Positions 34,501 through 42,450 are shown, counted from the first letter of the stretch. The stretch is 64,000 nt of DNA from Thermococcus celer Vu 13 = JCM 8558 (GCF_002214365.1 NZ_CP014854.1:558001-622000), one strand, 5' to 3'. A program made the numbers and translations. Notes: generated by a model from the sequence alone, not told the origin.

Positions 34501-35014
34501 TGGCCCCTTTGAAGTGCTCCCTGAGTTCCTCAAGGTGCTCCGGGTTCAGTCTCGCTATGAGCTCCTCCACCGCAAGCTTTCTCCTGACGAAGCCCTCAAA
34601 GTCCCCCGCCGTATCAGGGATCTTCCTCGGAACCGCGATGTAATCGCCGGGTTTGAGCTCATCGGCCCTTACCCAGCCCCGCGTGGTGAGGAACGGGTGC
34701 TCGGGCGTCACGCTGACCGAGTGCCAGTTCCTTAATTTCACCCTGAGCATCTTCCCCCTGTGCCTGAGGCGCCAGACGTGCGTCCCCTGCACGATACCAA
34801 TCTCGCCGCTGGAAACGGCCCCCGGAACGGGCAACTCCAGCCTCCGGATCTCCTTCTCGGAGTCCCTGTGGACGACTTCCCCCGAGCGCTCGAAGAGCTT
34901 CTCAAGCTCCACCGAACCAATGCCCGGCAGAAGAACCCTCTCGTCCGGCATGAGGCACTTGCCGTGATCTACATGTCCGAGAACCGCTATGATCGGCTGT
35001 CTAATCCTCTTCAT
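31589..35014 (-). CDS. infB: translation initiation factor aIF5B (IF2) with intein
   Basis: 1141 residues as translated, 597 after splicing. aIF5B is the GTPase that promotes subunit joining. The extein begins MKRIRQPIIAVLGHVDHGK, is interrupted by the intein, and resumes TTLLDRIRRTNVAGKEAGGI. G motifs: LLFIDTPGHEAF (G3), VAANKIDRIKGW (G4), VPISAKYGIG (G5); domains II-IV follow. ATG 35014 has GGGTGAG upstream and gives the normal N-terminus, although the frame is open to 35086. Last gene of the rpl7ae-rps28e-rpl24e-ndk-infB cluster. Expression requires intein splicing because the P-loop itself is split. Confidence 0.97.
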   Translation of the reverse strand: MKRIRQPIIAVLGHVDHGKCLMPDERVLLPGIGSVELEKLFERSGEVVHRDSEKEIRRLELPVPGAVSSGEIGIVQGTHVWRLRHRGKMLRVKLRNWHSVSVTPEHPFLTTRGWVRADELKPGDYIAVPRKIPDTAGDFEGFVRRKLAVEELIARLNPEHLEELREHFKGARDYKVRRNVFRVKDIEGFNLWDRVERIAFTPRVHRSGKPLYYIRLPKTDEEWKSLFYFAGVMFGDGSQGKIANNDVEVFERLRRIESLGVELKRVRRTTSWEIEIRKGGNALIRLLHILFDYPEKQKAKNIRVPEVLFVAPREYVAEFIRGYFDTDGYVNTGSVRIEATSASREFIEGLSLLLLRFGIVSKLYRSDYTTLVISGRRNLRAFERFIGFTVEKKAEDLGKIIERSRKSEVYPIHEELKRLRLLFGFTRTELNAYVPFYSKYESSEAPSYETLMRILDAIERGSPTLHRKLAVLEGRSGDRNYLMALEKDGLLKDGRPTELGRELLEVWRNREFDSRDVGYVRNIAENLIFVPVEEIEEFNYDGYVYDLTTETHSFVANGVLVHNTTLLDRIRRTNVAGKEAGGITQHIGATEVPIEVVKELAGPLIKIWKGEIKLPGLLFIDTPGHEAFTSLRARGGSLADLAVLIVDINEGFQPQTIESIEILRKNRTPFIVAANKIDRIKGWKVKEDEPFLVNIKKQDQRAQNELETKLWELIGKFYEMGFQANRFDRVQNFTRELAIVPISAKYGIGVPELLVLIAGLSQKYLEEKLKIEVEGPARGTILEVREEVGLGTTIDVIVYDGTLRRDDTIVVGGKDKAIVTRIRALLKPKPLDEIRDPRFRFDQVDEVVAAAGIKIAAPGLDEALAGSPVIAARNEEEIERAKREILSQIESVVVSTGKVGVIVKADTLGSLEAISKELQEKGIPIRKADVGNVSKTDVMEALSVREEEPKYGVVLGFNVKVNEDAQEVAKAKGVPVFTGNVIYKLIEDYEAWVKAEEERKKRELLKGVTFPGVIRLYPDERYVFRRSHPAIVGVEVVEGRIKPGVTLIKQNGQKVGVIKSIKSGKDFVQEARRGDAVAVAIEGAMVGRHIHPGETLYVDLSKNDVVILAKQLRDELDETDIKALKMTAKVKAQKDPFWKAV
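33326..34957 (-). mobile_element. IF2 intein with LAGLIDADG homing endonuclease
   Basis: 544 residues inserted after the last Lys of the P-loop (GHVDHGK / TTLLD). It starts with Cys (CLMPDERVLLPG), has block B (VTPEHPFLTT) and ends ETHSFVANGVLVHN with the His-Asn splice pair; the +1 residue is Thr. The endonuclease motifs AGVMFGDGS (intein residues 211-219) and IRGYFDTDGYV (301-311) keep their acidic residues, so homing may still work. IF2 inteins at this site are known from Pyrococcus and Thermococcus. Confidence 0.95.
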
Positions 35015-35167
35015 CCTTCTCACCCTGAGCTTAACTCCGGCGTGGCCTTTTAAAGGGTTCGGCGATGTGAGGGAATAACACTCCATGGGGCGACTGGGTA
35101 ACGAACGAAATACAACGAGAGAAAAGGAGTTAAAAGTCGGATCAGTCCAAAAGTGATCCGAATATCA

Positions 35168-35671
35168 TCATTCCATGTACTCCTTCCTTCCATTCGCGTG
35201 GGTGCGGTAGAACCAGTCCGCCGCCTTCCAGTACTCGAAGAGTTCCTCGGGCCTGAAGTAGAGGGCAATTTCACGCTCAGCGCTCTCCGGGCTGTCGGAG
35301 GCGTGGACGACGTTGTAGATCGCGTCGCCGACGTCGAGGCCGTAGTCGCCCCTGATGCTTCCCGGCTCCGCGTCCTTCGGGTCGGTGGCACCGGCCATCT
35401 TCCTGACGACGCTTATTGCGTAGCGGCCCTCGACGACCATGACGACGCTCGGGGCCTTGGTGATGTAGTCTATCAGGCCCTCGAAGAAGGGCTTGCCCCT
35501 GTGCTCCTCGTAGTGCCTCTCCGCCAGCTCCCTGTCTATCCATATCATCTTCATTCCTACGATTTTGAGCCCGCGTTTCTCGAAGCGGCTTATGATTTCG
35601 CCCATCAGACCCCTGACGACCGCGTCGGGCTTTAGAATAACGAGGGTTCGCTCTATCCTGTCCTCCGCCAT
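35168..35671 (-). CDS. ndk: nucleoside diphosphate kinase
   Basis: 167 residues. It exchanges gamma-phosphates between NTPs and NDPs. Conserved: [20 protein letters not shown] (nucleotide Lys), [18 protein letters not shown], the phosphate-binding Arg region ([18 protein letters not shown]) and [16 protein letters not shown] with the phosphohistidine. ATG 35671 (MAEDRIER) has GGTGTT upstream and is preferred to 35680. It sits between rpl24e and infB in the classic archaeal ribosomal cluster. Confidence 0.96.
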   Translation of the reverse strand: MAEDRIERTLVILKPDAVVRGLMGEIISRFEKRGLKIVGMKMIWIDRELAERHYEEHRGKPFFEGLIDYITKAPSVVMVVEGRYAISVVRKMAGATDPKDAEPGSIRGDYGLDVGDAIYNVVHASDSPESAEREIALYFRPEELFEYWKAADWFYRTHANGRKEYME

Positions 35672-35768
35672 CGGCAACACCGGGGGATGATGGGTAATGG
35701 GGTTAATAGGGTTTTTGGAGGTATCACCGTAGAAACGACGAACCGAAACTGGAAAGGAAAGAAAGAGA

Positions 35769-35975
35769 TCACTTCGTCCTCTTGGCCCTCTGGAGCCTTG
35801 CCTCCTGGAAGGCCTTGGTCCACTTGAGCTTCCTCGGGTTTCTGCCCATGAAGTAGTACTTCTCGCACTTGCTGGAGCAGAAGAACAGGACCCTGCCGTC
35901 GTTTCTGACGTACATCTTGCCCGTCCCCGGCTCGAACTCCTTTCCGCAGTAGGAGCAGACGTTCCACCTGGCCAT
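35769..35975 (-). CDS. rpl24e: 50S ribosomal protein eL24
   Basis: 68 residues with the four zinc cysteines CSYCGKEF and CSSKCEKYY, and the basic C-terminal [20 protein letters not shown] component of the large ribosomal subunit. Second ribosomal gene after rps28e, 5 nt apart. Confidence 0.97.
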   Translation of the reverse strand: MARWNVCSYCGKEFEPGTGKMYVRNDGRVLFFCSSKCEKYYFMGRNPRKLKWTKAFQEARLQRAKRTK

Positions 35976-35980
35976 CGCGA

Positions 35981-36193
35981 TTACCTCCTCGCCCTGATCT
36001 CCCTCGCCTCACGCTCGGTCTCCCTGAGTATGACTATGTCACCGACGCGGACGGGGCCCTTGACGTTCCTCCTTATGACGCGCCCCTTGTCGCGTCCTTC
36101 TAAGATTCTGACCTTTACCTGAGTAACGCCACCTGTGACGCCGGTTCTGGCAACGATCTCAATAACCTCAGCCGGGTATCCTTCGTCGCTCAT
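35981..36193 (-). CDS. rps28e: 30S ribosomal protein eS28
   Basis: 70 residues: [56 protein letters not shown], the OB-fold eS28 sequence with its typical C-terminal ETEREAR motif. Lies between rpl7ae and rpl24e on the same strand. Confidence 0.97.
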   Translation of the reverse strand: MSDEGYPAEVIEIVARTGVTGGVTQVKVRILEGRDKGRVIRRNVKGPVRVGDIVILRETEREAREIRARR

Positions 36194-36268
36194 TTCTCAC
36201 ACCCCTTAACCTAAGAATCCCTCGCCCTGCTTAACTTAAACCTTTTCGTTGAAGGAAGGAAAAGGAGC

Positions 36269-36640
36269 TCACTTCATGAGCTCCCTGACCTTCGCGGCGA
36301 TGTCCTCAACGAGCTCACGGCCCTTACCGGGCTCGAGGATGGCGACGCTCGCGGCCGGAACTTCGATGCCGGCGGCGGCGCCGAGCTCCTTCTTGCTCGG
36401 GACGTATATGTACGGGATCTCCTTCTCCTCGCACAGCGGCGGGAGGTGGGCAACTATCTCCTCCGGGTCAACGTCCTCGGCGATGACAACGAGCTTGGCC
36501 TGACCCCTCTCAACGGCCTTGGTGGTCTCGTTGGTGCCCTTCCTTATCCTTCCGGTGTCGCGGGCGAGCTCAACGGCCTCAAGGGCCTTCTCGGCAAGCT
36601 CCGCTGGAACCTCAAACTTGACGTAGCTTGGCTTCGCCAT
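36269..36640 (-). CDS. rpl7ae: 50S ribosomal protein eL8 (L7Ae), kink-turn binding
   Basis: 123 residues. L7Ae binds kink-turns in rRNA, C/D and H/ACA guide RNAs and RNase P. Motifs: [20 protein letters not shown] (RNA-contacting GTNE), [40 protein letters not shown]. First gene of the leftward operon; a TATA-like CTTTTAAAG lies about 60 nt upstream (near 36702-36710). Confidence 0.97.
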   Translation of the reverse strand: MAKPSYVKFEVPAELAEKALEAVELARDTGRIRKGTNETTKAVERGQAKLVVIAEDVDPEEIVAHLPPLCEEKEIPYIYVPSKKELGAAAGIEVPAASVAILEPGKGRELVEDIAAKVRELMK

Positions 36641-36797
36641 CTTTCATCCCTCCGAAACCTCATCGTTCATCGAGTTTGCGTGCTGAGTTCTGGGGGATGC
36701 TTTAAAAGGATTTCGATGAAAGAGAAATCTCGCTCCATCAAATCCCTGACACGACGTATTCGCCCAAAGGTTCCCTACCGGACCGTGAGAACTGTTG

Positions 36798-36826
36798 ATT
36801 CTCGACATTTACAAACCTTCGAGAAT
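36798..36826. promoter_or_regulatory. inverted repeat upstream of the decayed ATPase gene
   Basis: ATTCTCGA (36798-36805), a 13-nt spacer, TCGAGAAT (36819-36826): perfect 8-bp arms, followed by an AT-rich AATTAATAATC stretch. It lies 22 nt before the start codon of the ATPase remnant, in the promoter position. Confidence 0.45.
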
Positions 36827-36847
36827 TAATAATCCTCATGTGGTTGG

Positions 36848-37315
36848 ATGAAGCTCGGCGACCTCTCCCGTATGAACCCGTGGTGGGAAGGAGGAGAGGA
36901 CTACCCCGTGAGGTGCTGAGCAGAGGGTTCGCTGGGTGCCGGGATGGATAAAAAGGCTTTCCCTTGAGCCGTTCTCCCTTAACTTCGTTCTCGGACCGGG
37001 CAGGTTGGAAAAACCACAGGGGGATAAAGCTCCGAGTGGATGGTGCGGGAGCACTTATACCGGAGGTCTGGGGAGGTTTACCATTACCGCAACGGCTACG
37101 GGGTGGGCGCAATAGCGGGTGAAATAAGGATAGAGGTCAAAGCCGGAAAGGCCCATCGAAGATACCAAAAACGTTAAGGTGCTGGAGAGAGACGAGATCC
37201 CGTTTTTTCTTCTCACGCTCCATGGGGATTGGATGCTCCTAGGCCCATTCTCACCTGTTCCGGTCGTGATGGTCTGCATATACGGGATGCCTTCCGTTGG
37301 CCCGCATCCCAATAG
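36848..37315 (+). pseudogene. decayed archaeal AAA ATPase (DUF4143-like) gene
   Basis: Pieces of one ATPase are found in order but in shifting frames. An N-terminal piece starts at ATG 36848 and reads LSRMNPWWEGGEDYPVR before a stop (36919). Then LSLEPFSLNFVLGPG (36957-37001) leads, after a lost base, to QVGKTTG (37001 on), the Walker A. A C-terminal piece reads YHYRNGYGVGAIAG and RIEVKAGKAHRRY (37076-37170), typical of the nuclease-like end with its E-V-K, then a one-base shift to NVKVLERDEIPFFLL, and a stop at 37312. Only about 155 of some 430 codons remain, so most of the middle is deleted. Confidence 0.75.
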
Positions 37316-37318
37316 TTT

Positions 37319-37930
37319 TCAGCCCGATTCCTTTGAATAACCCCTGTATATCTCCAGCTTCCGTCTGGCGCGGGCGCGCGGGATGTGGTGGCCCATTATC
37401 GCCACTATCTCGTCCGCCTTCGCCTTCCCGTGGTGGAGCATCTTCCGCTCGGTCTTTATCTTCTCCACCCTGAAGGTGTAACCCCCAACCTCGAGGACCT
37501 CACCGACCACGAACTCCTCGTCCCGCGGAACCTTAACCTTAAACGCCTGCGTCGTTCCTCCCGATAAGTAGATGGAGGCTTTTATGACCTTGGGGTAGGT
37601 CAGGCTCTCGCCCCAGAGGGTCTTTATCTCACCGGTTACGGCCCTCTCCACCCGCTTATCGCCCTCGAGCTCTATCCCTGTTATTCTGACCTCGTCGTCC
37701 TCGGTCTCGACGATGTCCCCGACCTTAATCTCCTCACCTCCGGGGAGCTCTACGGAGGTCTTAAAGCTCCTCTCGTGCTTGCTGACGATGAGCGGGACCT
37801 TGATGGGCTTCGGGAGGGTGACCATCCAGACGTTGCCGCACTCGTTGCACCTCAGCGTTACCTCCCTTCCCCTCTCCCTGATGACCTCGACGTCGTCGCT
37901 ACCGCACTCGGGACACGTGAACCACTCCAT
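37319..37930 (-). CDS. zinc-finger protein, HVO_0476-like family
   Basis: 203 residues. An N-terminal zinc ribbon MEWFTCPECGSDDVEVI ... LRCNECGNVW is followed by beta-rich domains (SVELPGGEEIKVGDIVETED, FKVKVPRDEEFVVGEVLEVG) that look like small barrel modules for RNA or protein contact. The family is conserved in euryarchaea without assigned function. ATG 37930 has GGTGAGAG upstream; the longer frame to 37978 would run into the adjacent ATPase gene. Confidence 0.8.
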   Translation of the reverse strand: MEWFTCPECGSDDVEVIRERGREVTLRCNECGNVWMVTLPKPIKVPLIVSKHERSFKTSVELPGGEEIKVGDIVETEDDEVRITGIELEGDKRVERAVTGEIKTLWGESLTYPKVIKASIYLSGGTTQAFKVKVPRDEEFVVGEVLEVGGYTFRVEKIKTERKMLHHGKAKADEIVAIMGHHIPRARARRKLEIYRGYSKESG

Positions 37931-37980
37931 ATCTCTCACCGGATGGGGAAGGAAAAAGGCGTTTATAAAGGTGTGCACCT

Positions 37981-39270
37981 TCAGGTTTTGAGGAGCCAGC
38001 GCCAGAGGGGGACGAAATCAACGGTTTTTCCGTCGATGGTGAGGACGTCGTCGTGGTCCCACGTTACAACGGTCAGTTTTTCAGCCCCCAGGGAATCGGC
38101 GGCCCTGATGAGAGCCTTCAGCTCGCGGTTCATCGTCGTGGAGTCCTCAACGTCGTAGCTGACCTGGATGAGTTCTGTGACGTTGAATCCCCTCGAGACC
38201 ACGAAATCCACCTCGCCCCTCCCGTCGTCCCAGTAGTGAACCTCAAGCAGGGGGTCGTGGTAATGCTTCCTCCTCAGGAGCTCCGTCGCCACTATGTTCT
38301 CCACCCTGTAACCGATGTCCTCCACGCCGAACACGCTCGCAAAGCCGACATCGGCGAGGTATAACTTTGGGGTACTCCTCAGCGACTCCACTTCGCTCGG
38401 ATGGTACTTCCTTATCGGGATCACAAAACCCACGTCTTCGAGATAGGAGAAGTACTCAGAGGTCGTTGGCCTGCTCAGCTTTGCCCCCGTCGAGGCAAGG
38501 AGACCGTTGAGTTTTCTCATCGAGAGCTTCCTGGCAAAGTTCTTCACGAGAACACGAATCAGGGCCTTCATCGCGCCGGTTTTTTCAATTCCGTACCTCT
38601 CTATCAAATCGCGGTAGATCACGAGGTCGAGGTACTCCTGAACGGTTCTGATTTTCATGAGCCCTGGATAATCGACTATCCCCGGAAAACCACCGTATCT
38701 GATGTATTCCTCCAGAAGGCCCTTCAACCTGCCCCGCCTGGCCTCGGTCAGAGGTCCCGAGTAATCGAAGCCCTTGAAGGAGAGGAACTCCCTAAACGAC
38801 AGGGGAAACAGCTGGAAGCTCAGACTCCTTCCCCTTAGCGATGTGGCCATCTCCCTCGAGAGGAGCCTGGATGAAGAACCCGTCAGAAACACCTTCGCCC
38901 TCTTCCCCTCGAGGAGCCTCCTCACGAATCTCTCCCAGCCCTCTACCTCCTGAACCTCATCGAGGAACAGGTACATGACGTCAGCATCGGGATTCAGCTT
39001 GTAGTACAGCTCCACAACCCTGGAGAGGTCATCGGCTTTTAACCCGCTAAGCCTCTCATCCTCGAAGTTGATGTAGAATAGCCTCCTAATGGGCAGTCCC
39101 TGCTCAAGGAGCTTTTTCATGATGTTGTACAGAAAATGGGTTTTCCCGACCCTTCTTAAACCGTACAAAACAACAGCCAAGTCCATGTTAGTGGGTACCT
39201 CAAGCTCCCTCTCCTTCGTCTCCGGTATCCCGAGCTCATGGAACTCAACCACAACTTCCTCAAGGGACAT
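37981..39270 (-). CDS. archaeal AAA ATPase with DUF4143 domain
   Basis: 429 residues. Walker A VVLYGLRRVGKTHFL (GLRRVGKT at 37-44), Walker B MYLFLDEVQEVEGWERFV, sensor VFLTGSSSRLLSREMATSLRG, the GGFPGIVD turn, and a C-terminal nuclease-like part (GRGEVDFVVSRG ... ELIQVSYD, where the usual E-x-K is Q-V-S). These ATPases are often mobile or variable between strains; function unknown. GTG 39279 is an alternative start. The promoter (TATA TTTTTAAATATGG, minus strand, about 39299-39311) is embedded in a four-copy repeat array. Confidence 0.88.
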   Translation of the reverse strand: MSLEEVVVEFHELGIPETKERELEVPTNMDLAVVLYGLRRVGKTHFLYNIMKKLLEQGLPIRRLFYINFEDERLSGLKADDLSRVVELYYKLNPDADVMYLFLDEVQEVEGWERFVRRLLEGKRAKVFLTGSSSRLLSREMATSLRGRSLSFQLFPLSFREFLSFKGFDYSGPLTEARRGRLKGLLEEYIRYGGFPGIVDYPGLMKIRTVQEYLDLVIYRDLIERYGIEKTGAMKALIRVLVKNFARKLSMRKLNGLLASTGAKLSRPTTSEYFSYLEDVGFVIPIRKYHPSEVESLRSTPKLYLADVGFASVFGVEDIGYRVENIVATELLRRKHYHDPLLEVHYWDDGRGEVDFVVSRGFNVTELIQVSYDVEDSTTMNRELKALIRAADSLGAEKLTVVTWDHDDVLTIDGKTVDFVPLWRWLLKT

Positions 39271-39280
39271 TGCCGCCACG

Positions 39281-39400
39281 TGGCAAACTCAACTTTACCA
39301 TATTTAAAAATTTTGGTAAAGCTAACCTCACAGCTTTACGCCAATTTTGGTCAACTTAATTTTATCACATTAAAAAATTTTGGCAAACTCGACTTTACCA
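39281..39400. repeat. four direct repeats, 33-34 bp period, in ATPase promoter
   Basis: Copies on the plus strand: TGGCAAACTCAACTTTACCA (39281), TGGTAAAGCTAACCTCACAG (39314), TGGTCAACTTAATTTTATCA (39348) and TGGCAAACTCGACTTTACCA (39381), spaced 33, 34 and 33 bp. Copies 1 and 4 differ at one base. Each is itself roughly dyad-symmetric (TGGyAAA ... TTTrCCA), and AT-rich TTAAAAATTT lies between copies. The period equals about three helix turns, so bound proteins would sit on one face of the DNA. Confidence 0.7.
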
Positions 39401-39408
39401 TTTTCGCA

Positions 39409-40371
39409 TCATTCCCTCAGGAAGACCCTGTAGGTTCTCCCCTCCTTCACGCGGGTTATCAGGCCCTTCTCCTCCATCTCGCGGAGGGTTATGCTGACCT
39501 TGGCCTTCGAAACGCCCAGCTTCTCGGCCAGCTCGCTCTGGAGAACCGGGCCCTCCCTCAGGATGGCGAGTATCTTCTCCTCGTCGCTCCTCAGGTGGCC
39601 GGATTCTTCCCTGAGCTTCCGCTCGCGGTAGAGGAGGTACCCGTAAACGCCCCCGCCACCGGTTAGGAGGCCGATGAGGAAAACGCCGACGTAGAGCCAC
39701 GGTGAAGGTGCTTCCGGAACCACTATCTCCCCGGAGAAGCCGACCACGAAGTAGAACTCGTCCCCGGACTGAACGTCCTCCCTCTGCCACTCAAGCAGAA
39801 GCCTGTCGGTTGAGCTCTCAACCCTGTCCGGCGAGGGAATTATCGGCGAGAGAACCGCGTAGCCCTTCGGGACGAGCAGCTGCATGTGGAAAACTCCCAC
39901 CGGCTGGCTGAACTTTACGTAATAGGCGAACTGGCTCTTTCCGTTGCTTTCGGTCACCATGCCCCGCGTCGTGAAGCTCAGGCTTATCCTCCCGCTCTGG
40001 CCGGGCTTGAGGACCGGAAAGCTCAGGTAAACCGCGTTTGTTCCCCCCAATACCTTCCTGACGGTAACGTTGACCCTTTCCACGGTGCCGCCGAGGTCGA
40101 TCACGGCGCTCGCGTTCTCCACAGGGTAGTCCGTGTAGATGACGTAGCGGGTGAGGTTGGTGTGGGACGTCAGGTCTATCTCGATGTTCTCCTTCACGTT
40201 GTCCGGGCTCGTTACCTCAAAGTAGAGCGCGTAGGCGTTTATCGTGTAGTCGTACTCCTGCGCACCCGCCGGCGGAAAGAAACAGAGGGACAGAACCAGA
40301 AACAGAATCAGGAATAACCCGATTACAGCTGGCTTCCTTCCTCTGGATTTTTGATCTTCAGGAGCGGGCAT
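39409..40371 (-). CDS. membrane-anchored winged-helix regulator with external domain
   Basis: 320 residues. A hydrophobic signal segment (PAVIGLFLILFLVLSLCFF), an external beta-rich domain of about 190 residues (YDYTINAYALYFEVTSPDNV, SGRISLSFTTRGMVTESNG, VFHMQLLVPKGYAVLSPI), one membrane helix (WLYVGVFLIGLLTGGGGVYGY), then a cytoplasmic MarR-like winged helix (KILAILREGPVLQSELAEKL, VSKAKVSITLREMEEKGLIT). It should pass an outside signal to DNA. The start ATG 40371 overlaps the upstream PP-loop gene by 49 nt, suggesting coexpression. Confidence 0.8.
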   Translation of the reverse strand: MPAPEDQKSRGRKPAVIGLFLILFLVLSLCFFPPAGAQEYDYTINAYALYFEVTSPDNVKENIEIDLTSHTNLTRYVIYTDYPVENASAVIDLGGTVERVNVTVRKVLGGTNAVYLSFPVLKPGQSGRISLSFTTRGMVTESNGKSQFAYYVKFSQPVGVFHMQLLVPKGYAVLSPIIPSPDRVESSTDRLLLEWQREDVQSGDEFYFVVGFSGEIVVPEAPSPWLYVGVFLIGLLTGGGGVYGYLLYRERKLREESGHLRSDEEKILAILREGPVLQSELAEKLGVSKAKVSITLREMEEKGLITRVKEGRTYRVFLRE

Positions 40372-42209
40372 ACTTCCATACACTCCCCGCAGTGAATGCA
40401 CGAGTCGTAGTTCACGACGATTTTTCTGCTCCTCGGGTCGATGCTGAGCGCCCCCTCGGGGCACTTCCCGACGCAGACGCCGCAGCCGACACATTCATAG
40501 GCCCTCTTGACGAGATAGTAGGCCTGAATTGCCTCTTCTGGGTCGTCCGTGTAGGCGCCATCCGGTTTAAACGTAACGTCGCTCGCTCTTATGTAGTTTT
40601 CGCCCTCCTCGACCTCACCGAGGATGGAGGCGACCTCCCGAATCCTCTTCAGGTTCACGACGGTGTTGAAACGAACCGCAAAGCCCTCGTCGGTCTCCTC
40701 GATTGAGTACTTCACCGGCTCCCAGGAGCGCTTCTCCGGAACCTCAACGCCGAGCTCCCTCGCGAGCGCCTTCTCACCCCTGCTCAGCTCCTTCCAGCGC
40801 CAGAAACCGTAGGTTATCCATTCCTCCGGCATCCCGAAGCGCCTCTGCCAGACCCTGAGTTCCCTCTCCCACTTCTCCCACAGCTCGGGTTTTTCCTCCT
40901 TCAGCGTGTAGATCTCGGCCAGGGATGAGCTCGGGCAGAGGAAACAGCCGATCCTGTCGAGGCGGTCCTCGTAGAGCGGGTTGTAGGGCAGGCCACGGCT
41001 GAAGATGTAGAGCCAGACCTCGAGGGCACGCCAGTGGAATATCGGAGACGCCCCCGTCTCGTTCGGCACCCACGGGTTCTTCCACACCCTCGGCTGTTTG
41101 AAACGCTTTATGCTCTCGTACTTCCTCTGGCCGACGAACATCAGCACTCCAGACGGATAGTTCTCCTTTATCGCGAGGGTGATCGGCCCGAGCTTGGTGA
41201 CCTTACAGCACCAGCGGTAATCGCGACCGGGCGGAGAGAAGACGTGGATGGCGCGCCAGAACGCGTCCCCGGCATCCGCAACTATGAACTTAACGCCCTT
41301 CGGTTCGAGTTCTTTCCTGAGTTCTTCGACGTATTCAAGCGTCTCGGGAAACTCTATGCCCGTGTTGTTGAAGAAGACGGTGAAATCTCCCCCAAACTCC
41401 TCCAGTGCCAAACCGAGGACCGCCAGGCTGTCCTTTCCGCCGGAGAAGGCCACCGCCACCGGGAGGTTGTGTTTTTCTGAAACCCTCCGCATGAAGCGCC
41501 TCGCCTCCTCGACCTTCCTCTCGAGTTCCGCCGAGTTGGCGCGGAGGACGTCCTCCATCGTGGCCTTCCGTCCCTCGCGGTAGTGGACGTTCCTTTGCCG
41601 CCTGACCTTAACGCCGGTTCCGCGCTCCCCCTTAGCGAGCCCCTCGTAGTCCTTCTTGGCTATTCCGGTGGCTATAACTTCCCCGTCTTCCGAGACGAGG
41701 ATCACGTCGTCGTTTCTCCGTATGCTCGGCTCGGCCTCGATTATCCCGACCGGGAGAAGGTTTGAGCCGTTGAGGATGGGCTCCACGGCCCCGTTATCGA
41801 TTATAACCCATTTCCTCATGGATTTGCCGAAGCGCTTCCAGAGGGCTACGGCACCTTCGACCTTCAGGCCGGGCTTCCACCTCAGCTCGAGCGGGTCAAA
41901 GCGCACCCAGCCGAAGACGTAGCCGTCGAGGATTATCTCGTAAACGTCGTCCTCTCCGGGCGTCTTGTTGAGGAGAACCACCTTGCCGTCGAAAAGCTCC
42001 CCGACGTCAACGCCGTAGTGCTCCCCAAAGACGGAGCGGATGAACTCGATGTCCTTCTCGAAGGCGAACCTCAGATCGCCGGGCGGGGTGATGTTGAGGC
42101 GAAACACTCCTTCCTTCCCGTGAATCGCGCAGCTATCACCGATGAGCGGGACGTTGCACTTCTCGCACCAGTTTACGTACGCCTTACCGAGGTAGACTGG
42201 CCTCCCCAT
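40323..42209 (-). CDS. PAPS-reductase-like PP-loop protein with PUA and 2x[4Fe-4S] domains
   Basis: 628 residues, four parts: an N-terminal zinc ribbon (NWCEKCNVPLIGDSCAIHG), a PUA-like region (VIIDNGAVEPILNGSNLLPV), the PP-loop domain (PVAVAFSGGKDSLAVLGLAL, with FFNNTGIEFPETLEYVEEL and RIGCFLCPSSS) and a bacterial-type ferredoxin end (CVGCGVCVGKCPEGAL, CIHCGECMEVCPLLKI). It belongs to the PAPS/APS reductase superfamily, but PUA and zinc ribbon point to an RNA substrate, such as tRNA thiolation, rather than sulfate assimilation. The ferredoxin part could supply electrons. Confidence 0.85.
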   Translation of the reverse strand: MGRPVYLGKAYVNWCEKCNVPLIGDSCAIHGKEGVFRLNITPPGDLRFAFEKDIEFIRSVFGEHYGVDVGELFDGKVVLLNKTPGEDDVYEIILDGYVFGWVRFDPLELRWKPGLKVEGAVALWKRFGKSMRKWVIIDNGAVEPILNGSNLLPVGIIEAEPSIRRNDDVILVSEDGEVIATGIAKKDYEGLAKGERGTGVKVRRQRNVHYREGRKATMEDVLRANSAELERKVEEARRFMRRVSEKHNLPVAVAFSGGKDSLAVLGLALEEFGGDFTVFFNNTGIEFPETLEYVEELRKELEPKGVKFIVADAGDAFWRAIHVFSPPGRDYRWCCKVTKLGPITLAIKENYPSGVLMFVGQRKYESIKRFKQPRVWKNPWVPNETGASPIFHWRALEVWLYIFSRGLPYNPLYEDRLDRIGCFLCPSSSLAEIYTLKEEKPELWEKWERELRVWQRRFGMPEEWITYGFWRWKELSRGEKALARELGVEVPEKRSWEPVKYSIEETDEGFAVRFNTVVNLKRIREVASILGEVEEGENYIRASDVTFKPDGAYTDDPEEAIQAYYLVKRAYECVGCGVCVGKCPEGALSIDPRSRKIVVNYDSCIHCGECMEVCPLLKIKNPEEGSQL

Positions 42210-42450
42210 TCTTCTCTCACCGGGCTTAAGAGGGGGCGAGGGTTTATAAAGGCGAGCCCAGCCGGTCAGAACTGCATGCGATAACGTTGAGGAATGAATT
42301 GAAGACTGGAGTCGAGATCACACCAACCCAAAACCTGTGGACTGCCCAATCTGGTTGTTTTTGACATCCTGCGAAGACCGCTGATTGAAGAACCAGCCGA
42401 AAGGTTTAATATCACAGAAGACACTAAAGCCCGGATAGAGGTGATGATTG

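Noticed and set aside
39281-39400. CRISPR array
   Set aside because: The intervals between copies are only about 13 nt and are AT-rich and alike, and the repeats are imperfect and dyad-symmetric; no cas genes nearby.
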